Below the pieces are notes generated by a model. The model did not search any database. It had not been told where the DNA came from and saw only the letters and a list, made by a program, of their open reading frames with translations. From Pectinophora gossypiella (Eukaryota; Arthropoda; Insecta; Lepidoptera; Gelechiidae): a stretch of DNA of 64,000 nucleotides. The position numbers and the translations under genes are program-made. Below are positions 1 through 11,300 of the stretch, piece after piece; position 1 is the first letter of the stretch; the number at the start of each line of letters is the position of its first letter. Where the stretch lies: assembly GCF_024362695.1 (NCBI RefSeq), contig NC_065404.1:8782604-8846603 (forward strand), in the 5' to 3' direction.

Positions 1-183
1 CAATTTGGCGGCGAGGGTGTGATGCCGCCAAACATAAAGATTGGTATGAAATCATATTTAAGCTAGAACTCTCGTCGACTTGCTTGAAGATCAGACAACA
101 CCACTTCATTGAAAACTGTAAGTTTGTCAGCTGATGTCCCGGCACACAGCCTTTTTTCTTTTTCGCTATTTCTTTGAATGCCA

Positions 184-425
184 ATAAGGGACTTTACATT
201 CCACGTTACCGGAAAAAAATAGGTGGCGCTGTGTACTTTGGACGTGATAATTACATATTTTCTCATTACTCAGGAACATGATTATCCGAAAACATAATGT
301 AATGGCAGAAGTATAATATAAAAATAATATTTGCTTGATATTTAGATCAGATTATGTATAGAATTATGTTACTACCTATATTTCTTTTTTCTCTTTATAT
401 TGATCAGAATAATGAAAATATAATA
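184..425 (+). mobile_element. MITE family A, copy 1 (3' end lost)
   Basis: The left end (AAGGGACTTTACATTCCACG, then a stretch like AGGTGGCGCTGTGTAC) matches the reverse complement of the right end of the copy at 18593-19090, so the family has terminal inverted repeats of about 50 bp. The interior shares blocks with the copies at 6600, 18593 and 23333, including ATGGCAGAAG, TTGCTTGATATTTAGATC and GTATAGAATTATGTT. The right end is replaced by an unrelated short tail. It is probably a non-autonomous DNA transposon with no coding capacity. Confidence 0.6.
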
Positions 426-485
426 CGAGTATTTGGGGCGGAAGGCAAGACTATTGCCCCATTTTTCCCGAAAAAGGAGTATGGT

Positions 486-525
486 GAATGCTACACTGAT
501 AAGAGCGTGGCTCTTAAATTAGTGA
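486..525 (+). repeat. Short retroposon 3' tail
   Basis: The block GATAAGAGCGTGGCTCTTAA, containing a small GAGC/GCTC hairpin, recurs at 757-810 and, in reverse complement, at 31045-31065. It is followed by a TGATGAATGA-like stretch. It looks like the conserved 3' terminus of a retroposon. The parent family was not identified. Confidence 0.45.
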
Positions 526-756
526 TGAATGAAAATTATAATGATAACGAAAATGTTAAATGGCCGAAACTTTCCGTTTATTCCGGTAAAATTGAGTAAA
601 TCACATGAAATTTTCGGAAAGATTGGGAAAAAACTATTTTGACGCATATTTAGTATAAAATCGTTTTATCTATAAAAAAACAGAAATAGTGTGCTACAGC
701 CTTCTTAAAGCAAAATTATTATTAGTGGGTGGATTTTTTTGCAAGTAGCATGGAAA

Positions 757-810
757 ACGCTGCACCGACAAGAGCGTGGCTCTTAAATTGATGATGATGA
801 TGATAGATTT
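757..810 (+). repeat. Short retroposon 3' tail with (TGA)n
   Basis: A second copy of the CACCGACAAGAGCGTGGCTC block, followed directly by about five TGA/GAT triplets. A fixed 3' end running into a simple triplet tail is typical of non-LTR retrotransposons that prime on microsatellite-like tails. Confidence 0.45.
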
Positions 811-920
811 TTTTTGGCTTAGTTTCTTCGTTGCACACATGCTTCACGCTTTGAAATGAAAGTCAGCTTTATAAATACACTAAATATATGCTTTATTACA
901 ATAGAAATATTTTCAAATAT

Positions 921-1043
921 TTAACATAACATAACATAACAAATACTTTATTGCACAAACAGGAAAAAACAAAATACAAAAAGAGAAATAGAATTAGTAC
1001 AATAGGCGGCCTTATTGCTAAGTAGCAATCTCTTCCAGGCAAC
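921..1043 (-). repeat. LINE/SINE-like 3' tail, reverse orientation
   Basis: Matches 33143-33256 (same orientation) and 37871-38003 (opposite orientation). On the minus strand it reads GTTGCCTGGAAGAGATTGCT, then AATAAGGCCGCC, then TGCAATAAAGTATTTGTTAT and a short repeated tail. The AATAAAGTATT signal followed by a simple repeat is the usual 3' end of a lepidopteran non-LTR retroposon. Confidence 0.6.
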
Positions 1044-2130
1044 CTTTAAGTATAGGAGATATTGAATATTAGGTAATATAGCGGGATAGTGCAGCATGGG
1101 AATATTTGTGAATTTTGTGAGAATAATGGAGAGTTGTGAATAAAAAAATAAATTGCAAGTCTAAGAAACAAAATTTTTACGTTTAATATATTGATCGCTA
1201 ATATCAGATCATTCATATCAAGACCGACTTCATATGCTGCTTCTTACAAAGACGCAAATTAAATGTCCAATATTGTGATCCTGGAACACGAGTTTAAACT
1301 GCATAACATGTAAGTAGGTATGTGATGGCATCTGCTTGAGAACCTACCTTTCTCTTTAGTGGACATCGGCCTAGATCAAACCATCCATGCCCAGTGGTTA
1401 CAAACGGGTACAGTTATAACAGCGACTTAGTTAAATTGTCATCGGCACAACAGCACAATATTTTTCAAAGCGAGGGTATTCGTTTTCCAGAAAACCGGCT
1501 ATGTTGAGATAGAGGTGCATGATTTTACTCAGTTGGTGAATTGCCCTACAAAGGGTACTTGGTTTCACAGCCTTACTGTTAACTACTTAGAACTTTATCT
1601 AACAACTGATCTGCACCAATGCCTATATCGATGACTTCCCCTCTAGGAAACCGATATTTTTCTGGTGAAATCTGCGTCTGTCTATCGTCTCCCTCTAAAA
1701 TATCTAGACGGGTAAAGCATTACAAGTCAGGAAATCGGGATAAGAGACGGCACTTCTGTCATAGAAGAAGGAATAATACCATGTATAAAACGGCAACTTT
1801 CCACTCCGCCCCAGCGCCTGAGCTAGGTTTATTAATCCAAACCCCCTGGTTACACCTGATATTAATCCAAAGAGTTCGTTTCTTGTAATATTGGTGATAA
1901 TGACAACGAGAACAATGACGATTTCTGGAAAGTTCACCGCCGCCCGCTACAAGCAATATAGGTACAATTTAACAAAAAACAAACAGTACAAGTCTTTTGT
2001 TTCCAGAATACTTCGTTGTCGTTAATTAATAATTAAACTACCATGCACAAAATAATTGTAGCATTGAATCCAAATAACGTTTGAAATGATATGAAAGTTA
2101 AGAGAATTAATAAAAAAAACTACAAAAAAT

Positions 2131-2194
2131 AAATAAATTAATAATAAGTAAAACGTTAAACCCGTATTTTATTTTACTTATTATTAATTTATTT
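2131..2194. repeat. AT-rich 23-bp inverted repeat
   Basis: Perfect arms 2131-2153 and 2172-2194 (AAATAAATTAATAATAAG at the left) flank an 18-base loop. Nothing coding. It could be a remnant of a fold-back element or a chance AT-rich hairpin, though 23 perfect base pairs make chance less likely. Confidence 0.6.
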
Positions 2195-2307
2195 TAGGTA
2201 ACTTTGTCTAGAATGAATTTTATTAAGAAAAAAAGAAATGTAGCCAGACCATCCAAGCAAAAGGTTGCTTAAGGGTCATGCGCGCACGAGCAACATAATC
2301 GTAAAGC

Positions 2308-2337
2308 GATTAATTTGTTTCTTTCGACAAATTAATC
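2308..2337. repeat. Perfect 11-bp hairpin
   Basis: Arms GATTAATTTGT (2308-2318) and ACAAATTAATC (2327-2337) enclose an 8-base loop. No gene or known site is attached to it. Confidence 0.55.
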
Positions 2338-3210
2338 TCCTCCTTGCCGTAATGCGTGCCCGAGAGCGACAGCAACACGACTTTTTGCTACGCAGTCATT
2401 AACATGGAAGTTGAAAAGACGGCTGTGGTCATTCATTGCACTGGTATAAAAACTGACGCAAACCGCGAAAAACACAATATTGGGTGCATTCACTATGGAG
2501 CGATCTGTTGACTCTCGGAAAATTTCAGACTATGTTTATGAAATTCAGAGCAAGCCCTAAAATATTTTTTCGTTACTTCAGAATATGTCGTTATGTCGAG
2601 AGTCTGCATAATTCATCGAAATTAATTGTAGTGGAGGTTGCAGTTGCGTCGCGGACTTGTCTCCGAACCCGTGGACAAAAATATCTCCCAGGAGTTGCGT
2701 CGCTACTTGTGCGCACTTCCATAGACTTAATGTGAGAGATAAAAGTTGCTCATGCGCGACTACCCGAATCATAAACAGAAAAGTCGTAGGTTTAAAGTAC
2801 CAGTTTAGTAGAACAGTACATGTTGAACAAGTGGGTAGGCTTGCTGAATTAATGCTTCATATTGTTGATAGACGCTGCTGGACGACATTATGTAATAGTG
2901 TAAAGTTTTTTTTTCTGGCTTCCACGGCGCGGTTAGGTAGTGAGCAAGTTAGCGGGCGATGCGCCAATGACAAGGATCAAGTATTAGATACTTCCTCAGA
3001 TACTTCGAGATACTTGGTTTTTGCATAGAGATAGGAAATTATATGGAGGCGCCCTGTTCTACTATATAAACATCAACTTATACAAATATGAGTAGTTTAT
3101 GAAACAGGTCGTCAATAATCGTTTTGTCTCTTTTTTACTAGTACAAAATTTCATTTGGTAAAAGAGATAAATATATATTTGTTATTTCTAGTTATGGCAA
3201 CATTTTGTGA

Positions 3211-3218
3211 TGACGTCA
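3211..3218. promoter_or_regulatory. CRE palindrome upstream of THAP-like locus
   Basis: A perfect TGACGTCA, the CREB/ATF full site, lies about 170 bases before the ATG at 3385, with an E-box-like CAGCTG just after it. Position fits a proximal promoter element for the THAP-like gene. One 8-mer alone is weak evidence of function. Confidence 0.35.
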
Positions 3219-3384
3219 CAACAGCTGTAGGTACGTGCCATTTTTCGCCATTTTATGCGCTGTGTTTTGTGGTACTTCTGCTGTCAAGTAGCTGTTTATG
3301 AGATCGTATTTTGTGTTTTGCGGATAAATTACGAGGATTTGATTTGCTAAATCGAAGTTGAAGTTGAAAAAAGTGTTATTCAAC

Positions 3385-4471
3385 ATGTCCGTGTATTGTA
3401 TTGTACAGTGTGGAGCCAGAAAGGACAGAAATCAACCGTATTTGTCACTTCATAGGTTAGTACCCCGTATTCATTGAATAATACAAACAATCCTATAGAT
3501 TTTGATGTTACAACGCAACTGAGCCATGAATTTGCATTAAACCTTTATATATTTTGAGTAATTGTCATACTACAAACCGTATTTTTCTTTGTTTTCCAAT
3601 ATCTTTATTCGTCATAGTCAAATTAGTGTTGCGCCAATAATACTGGCTAAGAATACTAGTTATTACTTTTACGTTAACAGGTTTCCAAGAAATAAAAGCT
3701 TGAGAAGACGATGGTTAGAGAGAGGCTGTTGGTGTTTAAATTTATATTTAAATTTCAGCCTAGCTTGCATCATCTCACTACTGGCTAGATAGATAACATA
3801 TTTGTATCATGTTATCACAACATGTTTATACTATCTATCATTATTATGTACTTAATATACTTAGTCTGTAACTATTATATGTCGAAACAATTATTATATA
3901 AATAAATGAATGTTATCTTTCATTTCAGGCCATCTTTCAATCCAAAATTGTCGACTGGATTTACTGAAACAGGTGATATTGGAAAACTAATCCACAGCTG
4001 CAACGTCGTCTGTGCTGCCATTGCCCGTACGTCTGTCTCATAAGTCAGTACATGAAAAGGTATTTATCAAATAATTTTATATTTTTAACATGATATAGTA
4101 TAATTCAACCAGGTACACAATGCACTTAAATCAGATATATTTTAGTACATACACTGTTTTAACATTATTATTAAACTTTATTTCAGTCTGTTCAAGAAGA
4201 CGCGATGAAAAAATTAAAAGATAGCCAATTTGAAGAATATTATGGAAGATCTGCAGAATAAAAATCAAATAATAAAGGGCAAAGTGTATTGATGGAAGAA
4301 TTGGCAGGACCGCAAGACTTTTTGAAAAGGCAGGTAAACCAAGGTTTACCTTTGCCAAAGAAGTATTCCCAAGAAATAAGAAAGTTTGCTTTAACTTTAC
4401 ATTTTCTTTCTCCGAAAGCGTATAATGATTATATATGCAATGTGACAGGGTGTCACAAAGACAATTTCTAA
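3385..4471 (+). pseudogene. THAP-domain / P-element-transposase-like gene remnant
   Basis: Not intact. The exon at 3385-3455 starts with ATG and encodes MSVYCIVQCGARKDRNQPYL and the residues SLHR, the first part of a C2CH zinc-coordinating THAP domain (CxxxC spacing), ending at a GTTAGT donor. After a TTAACAG acceptor, the exon from 3681 continues in phase with FPRNKSLRRRWLERG, matching the THAP core. The later Cys-x2-His of the domain is not found. From about 4187, after a TTTCAG acceptor, a frame with one in-frame stop runs into 4289-4471, encoding YSQEIRKFALTLHFLSPKAY, which matches the conserved N-terminal part of P-element/THAP9-type transposases after the THAP domain. It then stops, so the RNase H-like catalytic region is absent. 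Polyadenylation signals follow. It could be a decayed THAP9-like gene or a P-element-like transposon relic; a short expressed transcript is possible. Confidence 0.65.
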
Positions 4472-4524
4472 ACAAATTGACACTGTTTAGATTTGTATTT
4501 ATTGTAAATATAATGTAGTTACAT

Positions 4525-4560
4525 AATAAATAATGTGTGAAATGAATACTTGCTAATAAA
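4525..4560 (+). terminator. Polyadenylation signals of the THAP-like remnant
   Basis: Two AATAAA hexamers (4525-4530 and 4555-4560) lie 55-90 bases after the last THAP/P-like stop codon. This is where the 3' end of a transcript from that locus would be cleaved, and it suggests the locus was once, or still is, transcribed. Confidence 0.45.
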
Positions 4561-5374
4561 CAGATTTACGTTATAATTTATGTTTCATTATACACTCCAG
4601 GTGGATTCGAATTGTGCGCAATAAAGAATGTAATCAATGTTATAGAGTTGTTAAGGAAACTACTTAGATAAATCTTGACTAAACCCTTTACAAATACAAC
4701 AAGAAGAACAAGTTTTACACAAAACATACACGAAAAATACAGTACACCACCTAATTACCCTTTACCTTCCCTTTCTGTTCTCTTATAAATACTTATTATT
4801 ATAATGCTATACCTATTATTGGTCAGCAAAAATTTTGTATCGATCGCCATCGACTCGCAAAGAAGAAGATGCTATACCTAGTAGGTACGAGTATGGTAAT
4901 CCTAGTATTGAAACAGCTTGCAGCCCTAGTAAAGGCCGCCATTTTATGCGACGAAGTGGCACGTTTTTTTTGTAGGTATTTCCAGTCCATACTCTTATAT
5001 GTCTATGGGTTTTTGGTCTTTGTCTTATTGTTGTCTTATCTGTTTTTTATGTATATTCGACGACGAATGAATGAAATGGAATGAATGAAGTTATTCTTTT
5101 CTATTGCAAGATTGCTTGCCTGCGTTGCTTTTTGTGTAATAACTCCGTCCCGTACGGACTTTATACCAATTTACCGCGCGGAATACTTTGACCTTGTAGT
5201 AAAACTAGCGGCTTTTCTTAAGTTAATTATATTATAATTAAATCTGCCCAGACCTTTATTTATATCAGTTATGTGGTATCGTATAACTAATTTGATAAGG
5301 ACATAAACTTTTATAGTAGGTAGAATCACGATAGTGCTCGTGTGGATTAGTTCGTGTCTTGTGTAAATAAAGAA
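4561..5374 (+). promoter_or_regulatory. Upstream region of DGAT1
   Basis: About 0.8 kb between the THAP-like locus and the DGAT1 ATG. It must hold the DGAT1 promoter and 5' UTR, but I see no TATA box or initiator I would commit to. A 71-codon hydrophobic frame at 4869-5084 has no family resemblance and ends in low-complexity GAATGAATG repeats; I treat it as chance. Confidence 0.4.
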
Positions 5375-8300
5375 ATGACGTCGGAATCAGAAGAGAAGGC
5401 TCTTCGTTACCGACGGGCGCAAAGTGTGACACGGGCCGAAGAAATTACTGAAAAGGAAAAAAAGTTTCGAAGTTTACAACTTGATAGACCGTAAGTATAA
5501 ACATGTGTGTACGGTGTATGAATGAAATAAATCTGTCAGATAATAACTTTCGATGATCACTATCAAGTTCAGTAGTCCAGTTATGTAGGTATTACTTTAT
5601 AAACTCATACAAACTTTTGATCTAAGTATCATTTTACTATAAGCAATGGAAGTGCCACAAGTGGTGAAAAACAGTTTTATATCATTCAATAATGTACTTT
5701 TCTATTTTTACATTAATTTAGTTGTCACAAACCAAGAGACTCCCTGTTCTCATGGAGCTCAGAGTTTGCAGACTTCACGGGGCTGGTCAACTGGGGCTTC
5801 TTGATGCTTACCATCGGTGGAGTGCGCCTATTCCTTGAAAACATCCTGAAGTAAGTATACATGGAAAATTATTAGAGCATTATCTTTTTTTGTAAACTAG
5901 CTTTCCACCCGTGACTCCAACGGTGTGGATGTATGTCAACTGTAACTGGACATTTATTTTGTGGATTATAAAATGAATAGGTTATTTTTAATATACTGAT
6001 ATGCAGTTTTAAAACTAATGTGGGTATCTATTTAATTCATCTTGTGATGGACATTCCTCTGGCCAGCCCAATTAGAAATATAGTTTTTTTTTATTCAAGC
6101 CTATTATAAAAATAAATAGTAGTGTACTAGCAATTATAAAGTTAGTAATTAAGTAAGAATGTAATCTTTTAGTGAGAGTATGTCAAGGCTAAATGCAATT
6201 TGATGATTATGACTTAGAATAATGAAGGATATGAAATATTAATATAATGTAAATTGGTGATGTTGGTACAAACTTATGGTTATATTATTAGAACCTTGAC
6301 ATGCTGGCTGAGGATATAAGTCATACACTCTTAACTTTTTATCAGTATATTAACTTGTAATAAATCTGCTAAAACCTTAACAAACACTGATTTTGAATTT
6401 AGTTACAACAAAATATAATTTCTTATATGTATTTTATTTGATAGAATTTGAAGCTGGTTTAATTTTTTTTATTACTTTTCTAAAGTCTACAGAAGATAAC
6501 TTATACACTCTGGACACTTTGTACAAATAACCTCGTGTTATACGGACACTACACATTGACATTATCGTGTGTGTGTAATGATGTCTGAGGGTTGCCAACG
6601 AGGGACTTTCCAGGCTTCGTTCCTCAAAAGTGATATAGGATAATTCTGTACATAATGTGATCCAAATATCAAGTAACAATAATAATTACTTTTATATATG
6701 CTTCTGCCATTACATTGTATTTTTGAATAATTTTGTAGGTACCTGGATAATGAAAAAATAAGCAATTGTTACATTAAGCAGTGCCATCTATATTGTTTTC
6801 CTAAAGTCCCTCATTATAATACTTAATTTAAGTGACATAAATTTTTAGGTAGTATTACTTACGAAAGAAGCTTTTATAATCATCAGTTAATATTTATTTA
6901 ACAACAAAAAATACAAATAAGAAATTTTAACATTAAAGGTTCACAATATAAACAAATAGGTTTTACACTTGACTTAAAAAATTTAGTGAACTAATTAATT
7001 GTATTTACAATATTTTTACAGTAGGCACTTTGCCTAGGGTCAATTTTATTGCAAATTATTAGCTGACCTTGCAACTATTATATGAATAATATAAAAAAAA
7101 AATACATGAATAATCAGCACTATAACCATCTGTAAGGATAGGTATTACAGTTTTTCTTGCCTTTCGAAGATTGTTGTTATGTTCTTGTCATGGAATGTTT
7201 AAATATGTTAAGTATAGATGATGTATAATGTCGAACACAATGTAAAAATTGTTAACGATTACATAAATAATAATAATCGAAGTTTTCATACTAGCTCTAT
7301 ACACATTTTTCGTAAAAAAAATATAAATCCTTCACTTTTGTGCATGATAGGGATACCGGCAGAAGACAACTTACACCTCAGGTGTAGGTTGACTTGCGAC
7401 TCTATCCACTTTGATATGGATGCTGAGCGTGACTAATTAACCGACTTCAGAAAAGAAGAAATCCAATCCGACGCTTATATATATTTTTTTATGTTTATAC
7501 AAAACCTCTACAAAACTTTCATAGGTATGGATTTCGTGTGAACCCTATTGAGTGGATTATTGTACTGACTGGCTCTAATGAAGGACAGAACAGCCAATAT
7601 CCTAGCCTGGTGCTGCTGATATGTAAGTGTCTTATATACAATGTCATAATAATATAAAAAATAAGATGATGTAGGTAGGTTACCTACCTATATTATGAAA
7701 TCTCAGAAGAGCAGTAGGTGTACTGATCTTTAATGTTTTTTAAATTCAGTTTCGTTGTCGTTCATTACTGTGGCTCAGTACTTATTTATTGTCAGTAAAG
7801 AAAAAGTTTCTAGAATGATATTCTATAAATAATAATGATTTTAATATTAGGTTGATAAAAATATTACTGTAATATCATAATAATATAGAGTTGATATTAC
7901 CGTTCAACGCCTAACCTGGCTTAAAAATATTTATGTAGGTGTTGATAATTTTTTTAAAAATTGAATTGGTGTGCAAAACATTATACATATAGGTAGTTAT
8001 CTTAACTAAGTTTTTTATTTCTTTTAATTAATAATACTATTGCTATTTTTTCAAAGTTATTTAAGGCCGTGGACTTCAATATCAACTCTATATTATAGAC
8101 TATTATCAAGTTTAGGTAAATGGACATATGCCAGTATGCCACTGAATTTGGGACTTTACGTAACATGGGTTTTAATTACCAGTTTTGCATGCAAGATTCC
8201 AATGTCTGTAATTATTTTGCAGTTTCAGTGGTGCCTGTAGTGATAAGCCTGCTAATCGAAAAATCCATCGCAGTGGTAAGCAACCATTAAAAATATTAGA

Positions 8301-11300
8301 AATTAAACACACTATGTGTTTAAAAAAAATATTTATTGTAATTATTACCTATATTCGTATATTTCAGGATATGATATCGGAAAAAGTCGGATTAGCATTA
8401 CAAGTGTCTAACATCATTTTTGTGATATCCTTGCCTATGGCCGTCCTTCATTTTAAGGGAGATGAATTTAGTTTTGGTAAATACATTTCAATTTTATCAA
8501 CGACTACCTACAACTTTTTATTTTATATCGTGGCAACATTATATATGAACATTTTGTTTTTGTTTCTAGTGGGAATATCGACAGTGTGCACACACTATTT
8601 GATTTTGTTCTTGAAACTCTGGAGCTATGTGCAAACTAATCATTGGTGCAGATGTGGCATTAAGAAGAGGTTCGCAAAGAATACACTGAGGCGGCAGAGT
8701 TTATCAGCACCTAACTGGAGTGAGTTTACCTAATACTATACATACACTTATAATTTCACATCCCTAAAGGGTAGTTGTTAAGTTGTTTCAGTAATGAAAT
8801 AATAATTCTTCATATTAAATGTAATGCTATTTAATTTAATATATTGAACTACTGAGACTTCGCGCCTAAGTAGGTATTTTTTTTTTCATTTTATTATGTT
8901 TTAACCAGCGGGGTTGAGTAAATGAATACACAATGTAAATGTGTAGTAAATGAATATTGTTACTTCTCTATTTATTATTCAGTTGGGTTTGATAGTAAAG
9001 TTGTTTATTGTAGTACTTATTAACGATTTCCTCCTTAAAAACGGTTCAAACATAACAAAATATTGAAGCACAAAGAAAGCGAAGTTTTCATTCCCAAAAT
9101 AAGTTTAATATGTTTGCACTGCAGCATTATTGTCTCGTTTGTTATGTTTATTACACATGTGTATAATTTTGTGAGTGTAGTTATAAATCAGTGTCACATT
9201 TTATAGTGTGTTTGAACCGCGATGTTGATATTTCAGATGAGCTTGTGAACGCGACACAGGAACGTAAGTCAATGCCCGTGTGTTTTGGCAAGCTTTACGT
9301 TTCGCGCATTTTTTTATTTTTGTATGCGTTTTCTTTGTTTTTATGAGTAATTAATTCCATTGGTTTGTGTTTTTTTTTATTATGTATTTTTTGTTTACGC
9401 TTTTCGGTGAAGGGACTGACTGTGCAGTGTAACGTTTTTCATGGTTCTGTTTTTATGATTGTCGGAGCTTATTGCACTTGTGGATTTTGTGCCTTACGTA
9501 GTTACTTCTAGCAGTTTTAACACAATGTACCTATTCGTAGTTAACCACCACACAAGTTTGTAATGCCTAGATGTTTATGACTGCAGTTTATTATTATGTA
9601 TAACGCAGGTTACTTGCGTACTCTTATCAGGTATTACTAAAATGTTCTTTTTTAAAACTGAAATTGCGTTCTATTTATCGTAAAGTTAGATTTTTCGAGA
9701 TCGGTACGAAAACGACTTTAGGGTCTTACGAGTATCTTATCAGTCAGTAAGCTCCGCGTTCGTATTCTACCTTCCGCTGTATTGTGTTACCTACTTTACA
9801 TAGATACGCCTTATAAACAACATAGCAAAAGTAGCACACGAACGCGAGACGTTTTTCTGTCCAATGGGACCCTACAGTCGTTCAATCAGTGGTTAATGAC
9901 GCCGCAGGTTCCCTCTTGTTGTTTGTGTTTAATAGACAACCCCATTGACTACTTCCTGTTGTACTCATAACGTGTCATAAACTGTAGGTAGTCTGTCAGT
10001 GTAGCAATGTGTCGTATACAGAGACAGCCGAAGAGGAGCTCAACGACGACGCGGCGGCGGCGGGCCTGACCAAGTACCCAGACAACCTGTACCTGAAAGA
10101 CTTGTTCTATTTCATGCTGGCCCCCACCCTCTGCTATGAACTCAATTTCCCCCGCACCGTACGGTTAGTCCTGCATGTTGTATTACTTGCTGTATATACC
10201 TTGAGGTGGCTCGGAGGCATTTTAGACTGGGAAGTTTTGGTTTTCGTATTTGTACACACGTATACAAACATGCGTGCTGGCACGTTGTTCGGTTTCATAC
10301 AAAAACCCGCATCGCGACCCGGAACGCTGTCGATGCCTCTGAAGTATGACCCCCCTCCGGACCCCCTCCGCCGGATGAGCACATAGAGTGTTTGTGTTAT
10401 GCTTCCTTTACCATGTTCAATACCGGTATTCACATGCATTTGTAAATATTTATACCCGTACTTACCGATGAACTTCTAGAATATTCGTGAACATTTTTGG
10501 AATATTCGGAACTTAGTACTTATAAATGTGATTATTTCATATTCCAGCATCAGGAAGCGTTTCTTGATAAAGCGGATGTTGGAGGTGATGTTCGGCGTGA
10601 ACCTCGTGCTGGCGTTGTTCCAGCAGTGGATGATACCGTCCGTCACCAACTCTGTGGACACGTTCTCGAGGATGGATCCTATAAGGATCACCGAACGACT
10701 GTTGAAGCTTTCGGTAAGTTGACATTTAACCACCCGCGAATTGTATCAAGGGCTTCGACCCCTTATGATTACTTTATCTATGATGGTTCTTTGGCGAAAG
10801 GTATGCTGACGAAATTTTCTGCCCAGCCATTTCCCGGCCTAGGATCAGGCTCCGCTCGGTCTCCAAAGTGAAAATCAATATATTATTACTCGAAGAAAAA
10901 TAATGTTGTACCACTTTTTATCCACTGAGCGCGTACGGAGGAGTGTGAGATTTGGTACAGTTAAAGTTCACATCGAGAAGGAATGCCGAAATATAAAATT
11001 CTGAAAGATAATTATGTGTTATTACGATTATTATTATTATTACGAATTACGGCCCAATTTCTCTTATTTACTGACGGTATTATTTATTTATGAATATCCG
11101 TTATACACCAACGTGGTGGATTGCCACGTCACTATTGGTATTGGTTATTATAAGGTTAGTGATTATTTAGAGATATAAGTGCCTGGGATTAACTGTCTGA
11201 GATATGATATTAGGCAGCTAAATTTCTCAATTGTATAACAATATTTTATGTTTTTTTGTTAAATAACGTCTCGGCCCTGTGCCGAGGTTTTTCTTGCAGC

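Larger units (their letters stand above)
1..3384. other. Intergenic stretch, no gene recognised
   Basis: No open frame here resembles a known protein family. The stretch holds a MITE copy (184-425), two short retroposon tails (486-525 and 757-810), a LINE-like 3' tail (921-1043) and two AT-rich hairpins (2131-2194, 2308-2337). Open frames between 2484 and 3028 overlap in three frames on both strands, show no family resemblance and are taken as chance. The last 200 bases before 3385 are a plausible promoter zone for the THAP-like locus. Confidence 0.6.

Noticed and set aside
354..599. 81-codon frame
   Set aside because: Lies within MITE family A and a retroposon tail; other copies do not keep the frame.
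4869..5084. 71-codon hydrophobic frame upstream of DGAT1
   Set aside because: Ends in GAATGAATG low-complexity repeats, has no family match and no splice context.
10134..10439. Minus-strand frame over DGAT1 exon 8 and intron 8
   Set aside because: Antisense to a conserved exon and without family resemblance.
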